From Chryseobacterium sp. 18061 (GTDB lineage: Bacteria; Pseudomonadota; Gammaproteobacteria; Enterobacterales; Enterobacteriaceae), in NCBI GenBank assembly GCA_902706205.1, contig CACSKA010000004.1:186001-250000 (forward strand): DNA of 64,000 nt, in the 5' to 3' direction. Each line of letters begins with the position of its first letter. Positions within the stretch are counted from its first letter, which is position 1. The notes under the pieces were generated by a model that was not told where the DNA came from, made no database searches, and worked only from the letters and a program-made list of their open reading frames with translations. A program made the translations under genes and the position numbers. Positions 55,294 through 64,000 of the stretch are shown here, piece by piece.

Positions 55294-57711
55294 ATGAAAA
55301 GAAAACTTTCCTGGATGTGCGCAGCGGCTGTGGGCATGAGCGCTTTTATTCCACAGATAACTTACTCAGAAACCATGGCACCCACGCCTCCAGCACCGGA
55401 GCAGGGGGCACCTACCGGCACCGAAGCCGAGCCTGCAGCACCGGGTGATATGGGAACGACGGCTGCGACCTCGGTTCCGGCAACGGCTGCACCGGGTATG
55501 GTTGACCCAACGGTCACGGATCCTTTGGCAGTGAATTCTGCTGAAGGGACGACGCCTGAGGTGGTTGAACAATCACCGTCCCGCGACGTGAAACTCAGTT
55601 TTGCGCAAATCGCCCCCGCGCCGGGCAGCATCGAACTAAAAGGCTCGAACCCGACCGGTGCGGTGCAGTTTGGCACTCGTAGCGATGAAGTGGTGTCTAA
55701 AGCGATGCTGAACCTGGTGTATACGCCGTCACCCTCGCTGCTGCCGGTTCAGTCACAGCTGAAGGTTTATCTTAATGATGAGCTGATGGGTGTCCTGCCG
55801 GTAACGAAAGAACAGCTCGGCAAAAAAGTGATGGCACAGGTGCCGGTTGACCCGCTATACATCACCGATTTGAACAACGTGCGTCTGGAATTTGTCGGCC
55901 ACTACCGTGACGTTTGTGAAAACACCGGCAGCACTACCCTGTGGCTGGATGTTGCGCGTAATACGTCGCTGGATATGACCCTGCAACGGCTGAACGTGAA
56001 GAACGATTTGTCGCACTTCCCGGTGCCGTTCTTTGACGCCCGTGACAACCGGCCCCTGAAATTGCCGATGGTGTTCGCCTCGACGCCGGATATCGCCGAA
56101 CAGAAAGCGGCGGCCATTGTGGCATCCTGGTTCGGCTCGCGCGCTGGCTGGCGCGGACAGACCTTCCCGGTCCTGTATAACGAAGTGCCGGACAAGAATG
56201 CTGTCGTGTTCGCCACCAACGATAAGCGCCCGGATTTCCTGCGCGACTACCCGCTGGTGCAGACCCCGACCATCAAGATGATCGACAACCCGAATGACCC
56301 GTATACGAAAATGCTGGTCATCTTCGGGCGTGATGACAAAGATCTGCTGTTGGCGGCACAAGGCATTGCTGCAGGTAGCATCTTGTTCCGTGGCGACACT
56401 GTGACCGTGGATGACGTGAAATCGCTGCTGGCGCGTAAGCCATACGATGCGCCGAACTGGGTCAATACCTACCGTCCGGTGACGTTTGGCGAGCTGAAAA
56501 CGTATGATCAGCAGCTGCAGTCCAGCGGTCTTGAGCCTGCGTCGATTAACCTGTCGCTGAACTTACCGCCGGATTTGTATCTGCTGCGCAGCAACGGCAT
56601 CGATATGAATATGAAGTATCGCTATACCCAGCCGGCTATCAAAGACAGCTCGCGGATGGACATTAATCTCAACAACCAGTTCCTGCAATCGTACAGTCTG
56701 AACAGCACTCAGGATACCAACAACCTGCTGATGCGCCTGCCGATTGTTCAGGGCCTGATTGATGGCAAAGATCAGGTGTCTATCCCGGCGCTGCGTCTGG
56801 GGGCGACCAACCAGCTGCGTTTTGACTTCCAGTACACCAACCCGATGCCGGGCGGTACCATTGAGAACTGCGTCACCTTCCAGCCTATCAAGAACAATGT
56901 GGTGATTGGTGACGATTCGACGATTGATTTCTCCAACTACTATCACTTCCTGGCGATGCCGGATCTGCGCGCATTTGCTAATGCAGGCTTCCCGTTCAGC
57001 CGGATGGCGGATCTCTCTGATACGCTGGTGGTGATGCCGAAAGAACCGACGCAGAATCAGGTCAGTACGCTACTGGATTCCGTGGCGACCATTGGTGGGC
57101 AGGTCGGGCTGACTGGGGCAAATCTCAATCTGACCAACGATCCGAGTGAGATGCAGAAGCAGGATGCTGACATCCTGCTGATCGGCGCCATCCCGGAGAA
57201 GCTGAAAGATGACCAGCATATCGATCTGCTGGTGGATGCGACCAAGAGCTGGGTGAAAACCCCGGTGCGTCATAATGAACTGGCATCGGTGAAGTTGGAC
57301 GACAATGAGCGTCGGCCGGTAGCGCAGGCGAGTATCGGCTCTAAAGGCCCGATGGCAGCCATCATTGGCTTCCAGTCTCCGTATCACGATCAACGCAGTG
57401 TTATTGCGCTGATGACGGATAGCGCGCGTGGCTCTGAACTGCTGAACCAGGCGCTGAATGACAGCGGTAAGCGTGCGGTGATGTTTGGTTCGGTGGCGGT
57501 TATCCGCGAATCGGGCGTGAACAGCCTGCGCGTGGGCGATGTGTACTATGTCGGTCACCTGCCGTGGTATGAGCGTGTGTGGTTCGCGCTATCTAACCAT
57601 CCAATTCTGCTGTCGATTCTGGCGGCGCTGAGTGTGGTTCTGTTGGCGTGGGTACTGTGGCGTCTGCTGCGTATCATTAGCCGTCGTCGCCTCGATCCAG
57701 ATGATGAGTAA
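55294..57711 (+). CDS. bcsB: Cellulose synthase periplasmic subunit BcsB
   Basis: 805 residues from the ATG at 55294 (MKRKLSWMCAAAVGMSAFIP); E. coli has 779. A signal peptide is followed by a Pro/Thr/Ala-rich low-complexity stretch (about 28-95) longer than in E. coli, which accounts for the extra length. The body shows SQLKVYLNDELMGVLPVTKE, RLEFVGHYRDVCENTGSTTL and NLSLNLPPDLYLLRSNGIDM. A single C-terminal membrane anchor (about 775-795) precedes RIISRRRLDPDDE. It guides the glucan across the periplasm. Confidence 0.96.
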   Translation: MKRKLSWMCAAAVGMSAFIPQITYSETMAPTPPAPEQGAPTGTEAEPAAPGDMGTTAATSVPATAAPGMVDPTVTDPLAVNSAEGTTPEVVEQSPSRDVKLSFAQIAPAPGSIELKGSNPTGAVQFGTRSDEVVSKAMLNLVYTPSPSLLPVQSQLKVYLNDELMGVLPVTKEQLGKKVMAQVPVDPLYITDLNNVRLEFVGHYRDVCENTGSTTLWLDVARNTSLDMTLQRLNVKNDLSHFPVPFFDARDNRPLKLPMVFASTPDIAEQKAAAIVASWFGSRAGWRGQTFPVLYNEVPDKNAVVFATNDKRPDFLRDYPLVQTPTIKMIDNPNDPYTKMLVIFGRDDKDLLLAAQGIAAGSILFRGDTVTVDDVKSLLARKPYDAPNWVNTYRPVTFGELKTYDQQLQSSGLEPASINLSLNLPPDLYLLRSNGIDMNMKYRYTQPAIKDSSRMDINLNNQFLQSYSLNSTQDTNNLLMRLPIVQGLIDGKDQVSIPALRLGATNQLRFDFQYTNPMPGGTIENCVTFQPIKNNVVIGDDSTIDFSNYYHFLAMPDLRAFANAGFPFSRMADLSDTLVVMPKEPTQNQVSTLLDSVATIGGQVGLTGANLNLTNDPSEMQKQDADILLIGAIPEKLKDDQHIDLLVDATKSWVKTPVRHNELASVKLDDNERRPVAQASIGSKGPMAAIIGFQSPYHDQRSVIALMTDSARGSELLNQALNDSGKRAVMFGSVAVIRESGVNSLRVGDVYYVGHLPWYERVWFALSNHPILLSILAALSVVLLAWVLWRLLRIISRRRLDPDDE

Positions 57712-57714
57712 ACG

Positions 57715-58824
57715 ATGATGAAAGGTGTACGCCAGGGTTGCCTGGCGCTACTGACGCTGGTCACGATGCAGGCCTCAGCCGCCTGTACGTGGCCTGCGTG
57801 GGAGCAGTTCAAAAAGGACTATATCAGCGACGGCGGTCGGGTCATCGACCCGTCTGACGCGCGTAAAATCACCACCTCCGAAGGGCAGAGCTACGCAATG
57901 TTCTTCGCGCTTGCCGCTAATGACCGCGAGGCGTTTGCTTCACTGTTCACCTGGACGCAGAACAACCTGGCCGCTGGCGATATAAAAGCGCAGCTGCCGG
58001 GCTGGCTGTGGGGCAAGAAAGAGGACAACAGTTGGACCGTGCTTGATACCAACTCCGCTTCCGATGGCGATGTCTGGATAGCCTGGTCGCTGCTGGAGGC
58101 CGGACGTCTGTGGGATATGCCGTATTACACCGAGCGCGGAAAATCATTGCTGTCGCGGATTGCTGCCGATGAAGTGGTGAAAGTACCGGGCTTGGGTTCA
58201 ATGCTGCTGCCGGGCAGAGTCGGTTTTGTTGACGATGCGGGCTGGCGTTTTAATCCAAGCTATCTCCCGCCGCAGTTAGCGAGCTACTTCGTGCGTTTCG
58301 GCGCACCGTGGAACGCCCTGCAGGCAACCAATCTGCGGCTGCTGCTGGAAACCGCGCCGAAGGGCTACTCGCCAAACTGGGTGCGTTTCGACAAGAAAAA
58401 GGGCTGGCAGCTCAAGCAGGATAAATCGCTGCTCGGCAGCTATGATGCCATCCGCGTTTATATGTGGACCGGCATGCTGAACGATGCTGACCCGCATAAA
58501 GCCCGCCTGCTGGCGAAGTTTAAGCCAATGGCAACACATACTGAAAAGACGGGTCTACCGCCAGAAAAAATCGATATTGCCACCGGGAAGGTAGACGGTA
58601 ATGGGCCGGTAGGCTTCTCCGCTACGCTGTTACCGTTCCTGCAAAATCGTGATGCCCAGGCCGTGCAGCGTCAGCGCGTCGCCGATAACTTCCCAGGTAA
58701 CGATGCTTATTACAGCTATGTTCTGACCCTGTTCGGGCAAGGATGGGATCAACACCGTTTCCGGTTTACTGCTCGCGGTGAACTTTTACCTGACTGGGGC
58801 CAGGAATGCGCAAATTCTCACTAA
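57715..58824 (+). CDS. bcsZ: Periplasmic endo-beta-1,4-glucanase BcsZ
   Basis: A 369-residue glycoside hydrolase family 8 enzyme (E. coli BcsZ 368). Signal peptide to about residue 22 (MQASA before [10 protein letters not shown]). Catalytic acid Glu56 in [12 protein letters not shown] and base Asp244 in [11 protein letters not shown]. It trims cellulose in the periplasm and adjusts fibre formation. An alternative start one codon later would match E. coli numbering. It overlaps bcsC by 19 bp. Confidence 0.96.
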   Translation: MMKGVRQGCLALLTLVTMQASAACTWPAWEQFKKDYISDGGRVIDPSDARKITTSEGQSYAMFFALAANDREAFASLFTWTQNNLAAGDIKAQLPGWLWGKKEDNSWTVLDTNSASDGDVWIAWSLLEAGRLWDMPYYTERGKSLLSRIAADEVVKVPGLGSMLLPGRVGFVDDAGWRFNPSYLPPQLASYFVRFGAPWNALQATNLRLLLETAPKGYSPNWVRFDKKKGWQLKQDKSLLGSYDAIRVYMWTGMLNDADPHKARLLAKFKPMATHTEKTGLPPEKIDIATGKVDGNGPVGFSATLLPFLQNRDAQAVQRQRVADNFPGNDAYYSYVLTLFGQGWDQHRFRFTARGELLPDWGQECANSH

Positions 58825-61800
58825 GTTTACTCAGCCTCTCGCTTGGCATGACGCTAATGCCGATGGCGCATGCCGTGCCGCCGCCTCAACAGCAGCTAAT
58901 GAATCAGGTGCGCCTTGGGGAGTCCACCAAGCGTGAAGATCTGGTGCGCCAGTCACTGAAACGGCTGGATCTGATTGCACCTGACGATCCTGAGGTTATA
59001 TACGCGCATATGCGCTACATGCTGCGTCAGGGCGATAGCGCTGGTGCGCAGAAACAACTGGATCATCTTAAGTCCATTGCACCCAATTCTGCTGTCTATA
59101 AATCTGCGCAGAGTGCAATGCGGCTCTCCAGCGGAACAGACCATCAGACGCTACAGAAAGCGCAGTTGCAGATAAAAAATGGCGACGTCGCTGGAGGCGT
59201 TGCTGAGTACGAAAAACTGTTTAACGGTGTGCCCCCGGATGGCGTTGATGCCATTGATTACTGGAGCGCCGTCGCTCGTCTTGACGACAGGCATACTGAA
59301 GGGGTCAATCAACTAAAGGCCCTGAATACCAGAGCGCCCGGTAATACCCAGCTGCAAGCCACGTTGGGCAGATTGCTGTTAGCCGATGGTCGCGAGGAAG
59401 AGGGCTTTGCCGTCTTAAAGCAGTTAGCGCGATCGAATGACGGCTACGAGCGTGCGGCAGGCCTTTGGTTTGACCAAATTCGCGATAAACCCGTTAGCGA
59501 CGACACGGTAAAACAACTTCAGGAGTTTCTGGTTCAATTCACCACTGGTGAGCAGGCTAAGCTGGCGCGTGTTGAACTTGCGGACCAGCAGCAGAAATTG
59601 GCCGATCCTGAGTTCCGCCTTGAGGCCAATCAGGAAGCCAAAAAAGTCGAACTAGCAAAAGTCGAAGACAATAAGCCGGGGACCTGGGAGATTGTCTGGC
59701 CGCTGATCCGCAAAGGCGATGCGGCCCTGAAAGCCAAAAATCTCGATCAGGCCGGACGTTTTTATCAGCAGGCACAGCGCGTGGATAACACCAACAGCTA
59801 TGCGGTGCTGGGTCTGGGTGACGTGGCTATCGCCCGTAACGACACCGCCGCGGCGGAGCGTTATTACCAGCAGGCGCTGCGTCTGGACAAAGGCAACAGC
59901 AACGCCGTGCGCGGGCTGGCCAATATTTATCGGGCGCAGTCGTCGGAGAAAGCGACGGCGTTCATTAACACGCTGTCGGCCAGTCAGCGCCGCAGCATTG
60001 ATGATATCGAACGCAGCCTGACCAACGAACGTCTGTCACAGCAGGCCGAAACGCTTGAAAATCAAGGGCGTTGGGCGCAGGCCGCAGAAGTGCAGCGCCG
60101 CCGGTTGGTGCTCGATCCGGACAGCGTGTGGATTACGTATCGTCTGGCGAAAGATCTCTCCAGCGCCGGGCAGCGCAGTGAAGCCGATCGTTTGATGCAG
60201 AATCTGGCACGCAAAAAATCGGGCGATCCTGAGCAGGTTTACGCCTATGGTCTGTACCTTTCCGGCAATGGTCAGGATGTGGCGGCGCTCTCGCACATCA
60301 ATGCGCTGCCGAAAAGCCAGTGGAATGACAATATTCAGGAACTGTCGGATCGTCTGCAGTTCGATCAGGTGATGCAGAAAGCGAACCTGATGCGCGATAA
60401 CGGTCATGAAGATCAGGCAGTTGCCTTGCTGAAACAGCAAACGCCGTCGGCGCGAATTAATATGACGCTGGCAGACTGGGCGCAGCAGCGTGGTGATAGC
60501 GGTACGGCCATCACCGAATACAACGCCGCGCTGACGAAAGAAGCCAACAATAACGATGCGCGTTTGGGTCTGGCGGAAGTATACGCCGCAGAGGGCAACG
60601 AATCCGCCGCGCGCGAACAGGTGAAAAAGCTGAAAGCGCCAGCGGCAGGCGAGGCGCCGTCGCTCAATATGCAACGTCGTCTCGCGCTGGTGGATTCCTC
60701 CCTCGGCGATACCGCTCAGGCACAGCAGATTTTCAACACCATCGTACCGCAGGCTAAAGCTCAGCCTGCGTCGATGGAAACTGCGCTGGTTCTGCGAGAT
60801 AACTCGCGTTTCCAGGTACAGAACGGCGATCCACAGCAGGCGCTGGAGAGTTACAAAGATGCGATGGTGGCAGCAGGCATTACGCCGACCCGCCCGCAGG
60901 ATAACGACAGCTTTACCCGCCTGACCCGTAACGATGAAAAAGACGACTGGTTGAAGCGCGGGGTGCGCAGCGATGCGGCGGACCTTTACCGTCAGCAGGA
61001 CGTCAACGTCACCCTGGAGCACAACTACTGGGGCTCCAGCGGCACCGGCGGGTATTCCGACCTCAAAGCGCAAACCACCATGCTTCAGGTGGACGCGCCG
61101 TTGGCCGACGGGCGGATGTTCTTCCGCAGTGATTACGTCAGCATGAACGCCGGGAAATTCTCGACCGACAGCGACGGTGGCTATTCGCCGAATTGGGGCA
61201 CCTGTGGCGAACAAACTTGCTACGGCGGAGATAAGAGCCAAAAAGACAGTGGCGCCAGCGTGGCAGTCGGCTGGCGCAACGATACCTGGAATGTGGATAT
61301 CGGTACCACGCCGATGGGCTTCAACGTCGTCGATGTGGTCGGCGGCCTGAGCTACAGCAACAGTATCGGCTCGGTGGGTTATACCGTTGAAGGTCACCGT
61401 CGTCCGATTTCCAGCTCTCTGCTGGCGTTTGGCGGGCAGAAAGATCCGAACACCGGTACCACCTGGGGCGGCGTCCGCGCCGACGGCGGCGGTATCAGCC
61501 TGAGCTATGACAAAGGCGATGCCAACGGCGTTTGGGCCTCTTTGAGCGCTGACTCACTGACCGGTAAAAACGTGGATGACAACTGGCGTGCGCGTTGGAT
61601 GGCCGGGTATTACTACAAGCTTATCAATGAGAACAACCGTCGGGTGACCGTGGGCTTGAACAACATGGTCTGGCACTACGACAAAGATCTCAGCGGCTAT
61701 TCGCTTGGGCAGGGCGGCTACTACAGTCCGCAAAAGTACCTGTCGTTCGCGGTGCCGGTGAACTGGCGTCAGCGTACGGATAACTGGTCCTGGGAACTGG

Positions 61801-62117
61801 GTGGTTCGGTCTCGTGGTCGCACTCGAAGAACAACAACCAGGCGCGTTATCCTAAACAGGATCTGTTGCCGGCTAACTATCCGAATGCCGGCTACATCGA
61901 CGATGGCAGCAGCAGTAGCGGTTTTGGTTACACCGCTCATGCGCTTATCGAACGCCGTGTCAGTTCGAACTGGTATGTTGGGGCCTCAATCGATATTCAG
62001 CAGGCGAAGGATTACACCCCAAGCCACGCGCTGTTGTACGTTCGTTACTCCGCCGCTGGCTGGCAGGGTGACATGGATCTGCCACCTCAGCCGTTGGTCC
62101 CATACGCAGACTGGTAA
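58806..62117 (+). CDS. bcsC: Cellulose export outer membrane protein BcsC
   Basis: A 1103-residue protein (E. coli 1157). A signal peptide (1-23, ending MAHA) leads into a long periplasmic alpha-helical TPR scaffold (about 35-730; for example [40 protein letters not shown]) and a C-terminal beta-barrel (about 760-1103) through which cellulose leaves. It is about 54 residues shorter than E. coli, mostly within the TPR part as far as I can judge, suggesting fewer repeats. Start ATG 58806 preceded by AGGA inside bcsZ. Confidence 0.95.
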   Translation: MRKFSLSLLSLSLGMTLMPMAHAVPPPQQQLMNQVRLGESTKREDLVRQSLKRLDLIAPDDPEVIYAHMRYMLRQGDSAGAQKQLDHLKSIAPNSAVYKSAQSAMRLSSGTDHQTLQKAQLQIKNGDVAGGVAEYEKLFNGVPPDGVDAIDYWSAVARLDDRHTEGVNQLKALNTRAPGNTQLQATLGRLLLADGREEEGFAVLKQLARSNDGYERAAGLWFDQIRDKPVSDDTVKQLQEFLVQFTTGEQAKLARVELADQQQKLADPEFRLEANQEAKKVELAKVEDNKPGTWEIVWPLIRKGDAALKAKNLDQAGRFYQQAQRVDNTNSYAVLGLGDVAIARNDTAAAERYYQQALRLDKGNSNAVRGLANIYRAQSSEKATAFINTLSASQRRSIDDIERSLTNERLSQQAETLENQGRWAQAAEVQRRRLVLDPDSVWITYRLAKDLSSAGQRSEADRLMQNLARKKSGDPEQVYAYGLYLSGNGQDVAALSHINALPKSQWNDNIQELSDRLQFDQVMQKANLMRDNGHEDQAVALLKQQTPSARINMTLADWAQQRGDSGTAITEYNAALTKEANNNDARLGLAEVYAAEGNESAAREQVKKLKAPAAGEAPSLNMQRRLALVDSSLGDTAQAQQIFNTIVPQAKAQPASMETALVLRDNSRFQVQNGDPQQALESYKDAMVAAGITPTRPQDNDSFTRLTRNDEKDDWLKRGVRSDAADLYRQQDVNVTLEHNYWGSSGTGGYSDLKAQTTMLQVDAPLADGRMFFRSDYVSMNAGKFSTDSDGGYSPNWGTCGEQTCYGGDKSQKDSGASVAVGWRNDTWNVDIGTTPMGFNVVDVVGGLSYSNSIGSVGYTVEGHRRPISSSLLAFGGQKDPNTGTTWGGVRADGGGISLSYDKGDANGVWASLSADSLTGKNVDDNWRARWMAGYYYKLINENNRRVTVGLNNMVWHYDKDLSGYSLGQGGYYSPQKYLSFAVPVNWRQRTDNWSWELGGSVSWSHSKNNNQARYPKQDLLPANYPNAGYIDDGSSSSGFGYTAHALIERRVSSNWYVGASIDIQQAKDYTPSHALLYVRYSAAGWQGDMDLPPQPLVPYADW

Positions 62118-62169
62118 CAGATTCGCCCTAAATGCGTTTTCTGCCATCCCGATGAGCAGACTCTTAGCG

Positions 62170-62250
62170 TATAATGTGCCGAAAATCACGTAATGCCGGG
62201 TTCAATTATGCTAACCCGGCATTACGTGATACGCCCAAGGGCGTGGTTTT
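62170..62250 (+). promoter_or_regulatory. pdeK leader: -10 box, 18-bp perfect hairpin and terminator-like hairpin
   Basis: TATAAT (62170-62175) is a perfect -10 hexamer without a clear -35. Starting about 10 bp later are perfect 18-bp arms ATCACGTAATGCCGGGTT (62185-62202) and their complement (62213-62230), with a 10-base loop. A second hairpin ACGCCC/GGGCGT (62231-62244) follows, with GGTTTTT. The pdeK ribosome-binding site starts at 62256. The pair may terminate bcsC transcription and act as a leader structure for pdeK. Confidence 0.6.
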
Positions 62251-62268
62251 TCTCTGGGGAGAGTTCCT

Positions 62269-64000
62269 TTGCGCGTTAGCCGCTCACTCACAATTAAACA
62301 AATGGCCATGGTGGCAGTCGTCACCATGGTGTTTGTGTTCGTCTTTTGTTCCATTTTGATGTTCCATTTTACACAGCAAAACCGTTTTGCCACCGCTACT
62401 CAGCTTGAAAGCGTGGCCCGCGCCGTGCGTGAACCGCTGTCGGCGGCCATTCTGAAAGGGGATATTCCGGAAGCCGAAACCATTCTTGGGCGCATTCAGC
62501 CTGCCGGGATCGTCAGCCGGGCCGATGTAGTGCTGCCCAATCAGTTCCAGGCACTGCGCATGCGTTTTATCGAAGAGCGTCCGGTGCCGGTGATGATCAC
62601 CCGGATGTTTGAGCTACCGGTACAGATTTCATTGCCTGTTTATTCCATGGAGCGCCCGGCTAATCCGCAGCCTTTGGCCTATCTGGTGCTGCAATCGGAT
62701 TCATATCGCACCTACAAGTTCATCATGAGTACTCTCGCTACGTTAGTGACTGCTTACTTACTTTTGGTGCTCATCCTGACGGTGGCGATAACCTGGAGCA
62801 TTAACCGACTGATTGTGCGTCCGCTGCGCGCACTGGCCCGCGAGTTAAACGATGTGGCCCCGCAGGACCGGGTGGGCCATCAGTTTGCGCTGCCGCGCCT
62901 GCATCATGACGATGAAATCGGCATGCTGGTGCGCAACTACAACCGCAATCAGCAAATCATCCTGCGTCAGCATGATGAGCTGTGCAGTCACTCCACGCGC
63001 TTCCCGGTTTCAGACCTGCCAAACAAGGCGTTTTTACTGGCGCTGCTGGAACAGACCGTTGCGCATAAGAAAACCACCGCTCTGATGGTCGTGGCCTGCG
63101 AAACCCTACAGGACACCGCGGGCGTGCTGCAGGAGAGTCAGCGCGAAATGCTGCTACTGACCCTGGCGGAAAAACTTAAGTCGGTGATTTCACCGCGCAT
63201 GGTGCTGGCTCAGGTCAGCGCCTATGACTTTGCTATTCTGGCGCACGGTGTGAAAGAGCCGTGGCATGCGATTACATTAGGTCAGCAAGTACTCACTATT
63301 ATGAATGAGCGACTGCCTTTGCAGGGCATTCAGCTGCGTCCCAGCGCCAGCATCGGAATAGCGATGTTTCACGGCGAACTGAGCGGCGAGCAGCTCTACC
63401 GTCGTGCGGTGTCAGCGGCCTTTACCGCGCGCCGCAAAGGCAAAAATCAGATCGAGTTCTTCGACCCCGAGCAGATGGAAAAAGCGCAGCAGCGGCTGAG
63501 CGAAGAGAGCGACATTCTTTCCGCCCTCGATAATCAGCAGTTTGCGGTATGGCTTCAGCCTCAAATTCACATTGCCAGCGGTAAAGTATGCAGCGCGGAA
63601 GTGCTGCTGCGTATGCGTCAGCCTGACGGCAGCTGGGAATTACCGGGCGACCTTATCGAGCGCATCGAATCCTGCGGCCTGATGATCACTGTCGGCTATT
63701 GGGTGCTTGAAGAAACCTGTCGCCAGCTTGCGGCGTGGCAGAGTCGAGGCATTATGTTGCCGCTGTCGGTGAACCTGTCGGCCCTACAGTTACTGCATCA
63801 CGATATGGTGGCGGACATGCTGGAGCTGCTCAATCGCTACCGTATCGCACCCGGCACGCTGGTGCTGGAAGTGACGGAAAGCCGTCGCATTGACGACCCG
63901 AAAGCCGCCGTCGCCATCCTGCGGCCGCTGCGTAACGCCGGGGTGCAAATTGCGCTGGACGATTTCGGTATGGGTTACGCCGGTCTGCGTCAGCTGCAGC
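62269..64000 (+). CDS. pdeK: Cyclic-di-GMP phosphodiesterase-type protein PdeK (YhjK), C-terminus outside window
   Basis: Starts at TTG 62269 with GGGGAGAG upstream ([20 protein letters not shown]) and runs past the window edge (577 codons present; E. coli about 650). Two membrane helices (about 12-35 and 145-175) flank a periplasmic domain, followed by HAMP-like, degenerate GGDEF and EAL domains. The GGDEF site is replaced by SAYDF, so cyclase activity is unlikely. The EAL domain has [24 protein letters not shown] and [11 protein letters not shown], consistent with a phosphodiesterase. Its place after bcsC suggests control of BcsA via c-di-GMP. Confidence 0.92.
   Translation, partial: MRVSRSLTIKQMAMVAVVTMVFVFVFCSILMFHFTQQNRFATATQLESVARAVREPLSAAILKGDIPEAETILGRIQPAGIVSRADVVLPNQFQALRMRFIEERPVPVMITRMFELPVQISLPVYSMERPANPQPLAYLVLQSDSYRTYKFIMSTLATLVTAYLLLVLILTVAITWSINRLIVRPLRALARELNDVAPQDRVGHQFALPRLHHDDEIGMLVRNYNRNQQIILRQHDELCSHSTRFPVSDLPNKAFLLALLEQTVAHKKTTALMVVACETLQDTAGVLQESQREMLLLTLAEKLKSVISPRMVLAQVSAYDFAILAHGVKEPWHAITLGQQVLTIMNERLPLQGIQLRPSASIGIAMFHGELSGEQLYRRAVSAAFTARRKGKNQIEFFDPEQMEKAQQRLSEESDILSALDNQQFAVWLQPQIHIASGKVCSAEVLLRMRQPDGSWELPGDLIERIESCGLMITVGYWVLEETCRQLAAWQSRGIMLPLSVNLSALQLLHHDMVADMLELLNRYRIAPGTLVLEVTESRRIDDPKAAVAILRPLRNAGVQIALDDFGMGYAGLRQLQ

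Noticed and set aside
60036..61397. 453-codon open frame antisense to bcsC
   Set aside because: It lies wholly inside bcsC in antisense, has no recognisable motifs, and long antisense frames are expected in GC-rich coding sequence.
1..64000. CRISPR arrays, insertion sequences, prophage or origin sequences
   Set aside because: No regularly spaced repeats, transposase or integrase genes, or origin-type repeats were seen; mobile traces are limited to the ccdAB block, REP/ERIC elements and the tRNA 3' duplicate.

Overview
The window is about 64 kb of chromosome from an Enterobacteriaceae species. Apart from a few replaced or inserted blocks, gene order follows the E. coli K-12 stretch from pdeK/bcs through dpp, eptB, tag, bisC, ghrB, glyS and xyl to avtA, read in the opposite orientation. 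Protein sequences are close to E. coli, but the accessory genes differ. That fits an Enterobacter, Lelliottia, Leclercia or Buttiauxella-like genome better than Escherichia. This is judged from recalled gene order and protein similarity, not from a database search.

Layout. 1-2.1 kb: GPH-family sugar symporter (cut by the window edge) divergent from an AraC-type regulator. 2.2-6.8 kb: avtA, malS, bax. 6.8-15.1 kb: the xylose regulon, with xylFGHR and xylAB divergent. 15.2-17.6 kb: a cysteine hydrolase/DJ-1-AraC pair in the slot of E. coli yiaAB, then wecH. 17.8-21.2 kb: ysaB, glyQ, glyS. 21.2-24.4 kb: accessory block with a decayed gene, ccdAB toxin-antitoxin and an ABC-F ATPase, where E. coli has hokA and cspA. 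24.4-28.6 kb: yiaG with an ERIC element in its leader, a pcaK-like aromatic acid transporter, yiaF, ghrB. 28.6-32.8 kb: a 2-ketogluconate (kgu) operon with a PtxS-type repressor, joined to ghrB. 32.9-41.3 kb: yiaD, bisC, yiaC, tag, yhjY, yhjX, eptB. 41.3-48.1 kb: tRNA-Pro with a partial duplicate of its 3' end, then dppABCDF. 48.1-64 kb: divergent cellulose operons bcsEFG and bcsRQABZC, then pdeK (cut by the window edge).

How the parts work together. Several blocks are complete pathways: xylose uptake, isomerisation, phosphorylation and control; 2-ketogluconate uptake, phosphorylation and reduction, with GhrB able to act as the reductase; dipeptide/heme ABC import; and pEtN-cellulose synthesis and export (BcsA synthase, BcsB, BcsC, BcsZ, BcsEFG) next to a c-di-GMP phosphodiesterase-type protein. 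The most informative non-coding signals are a PtxS-like palindrome before kguE, two PcaR-like operators before pcaK, a tRNA-Pro 3'-half duplicate interrupted by a hairpin-rich 66-nt segment, a perfect 18-bp hairpin in the pdeK leader, a threefold start-codon repeat at bcsR, and an inverted repeat that would cover the ribosome-binding site of the cysteine hydrolase gene. I found no clearly new multi-gene system; the best candidates for undescribed biology are these regulatory structures and the accessory block after glyS.
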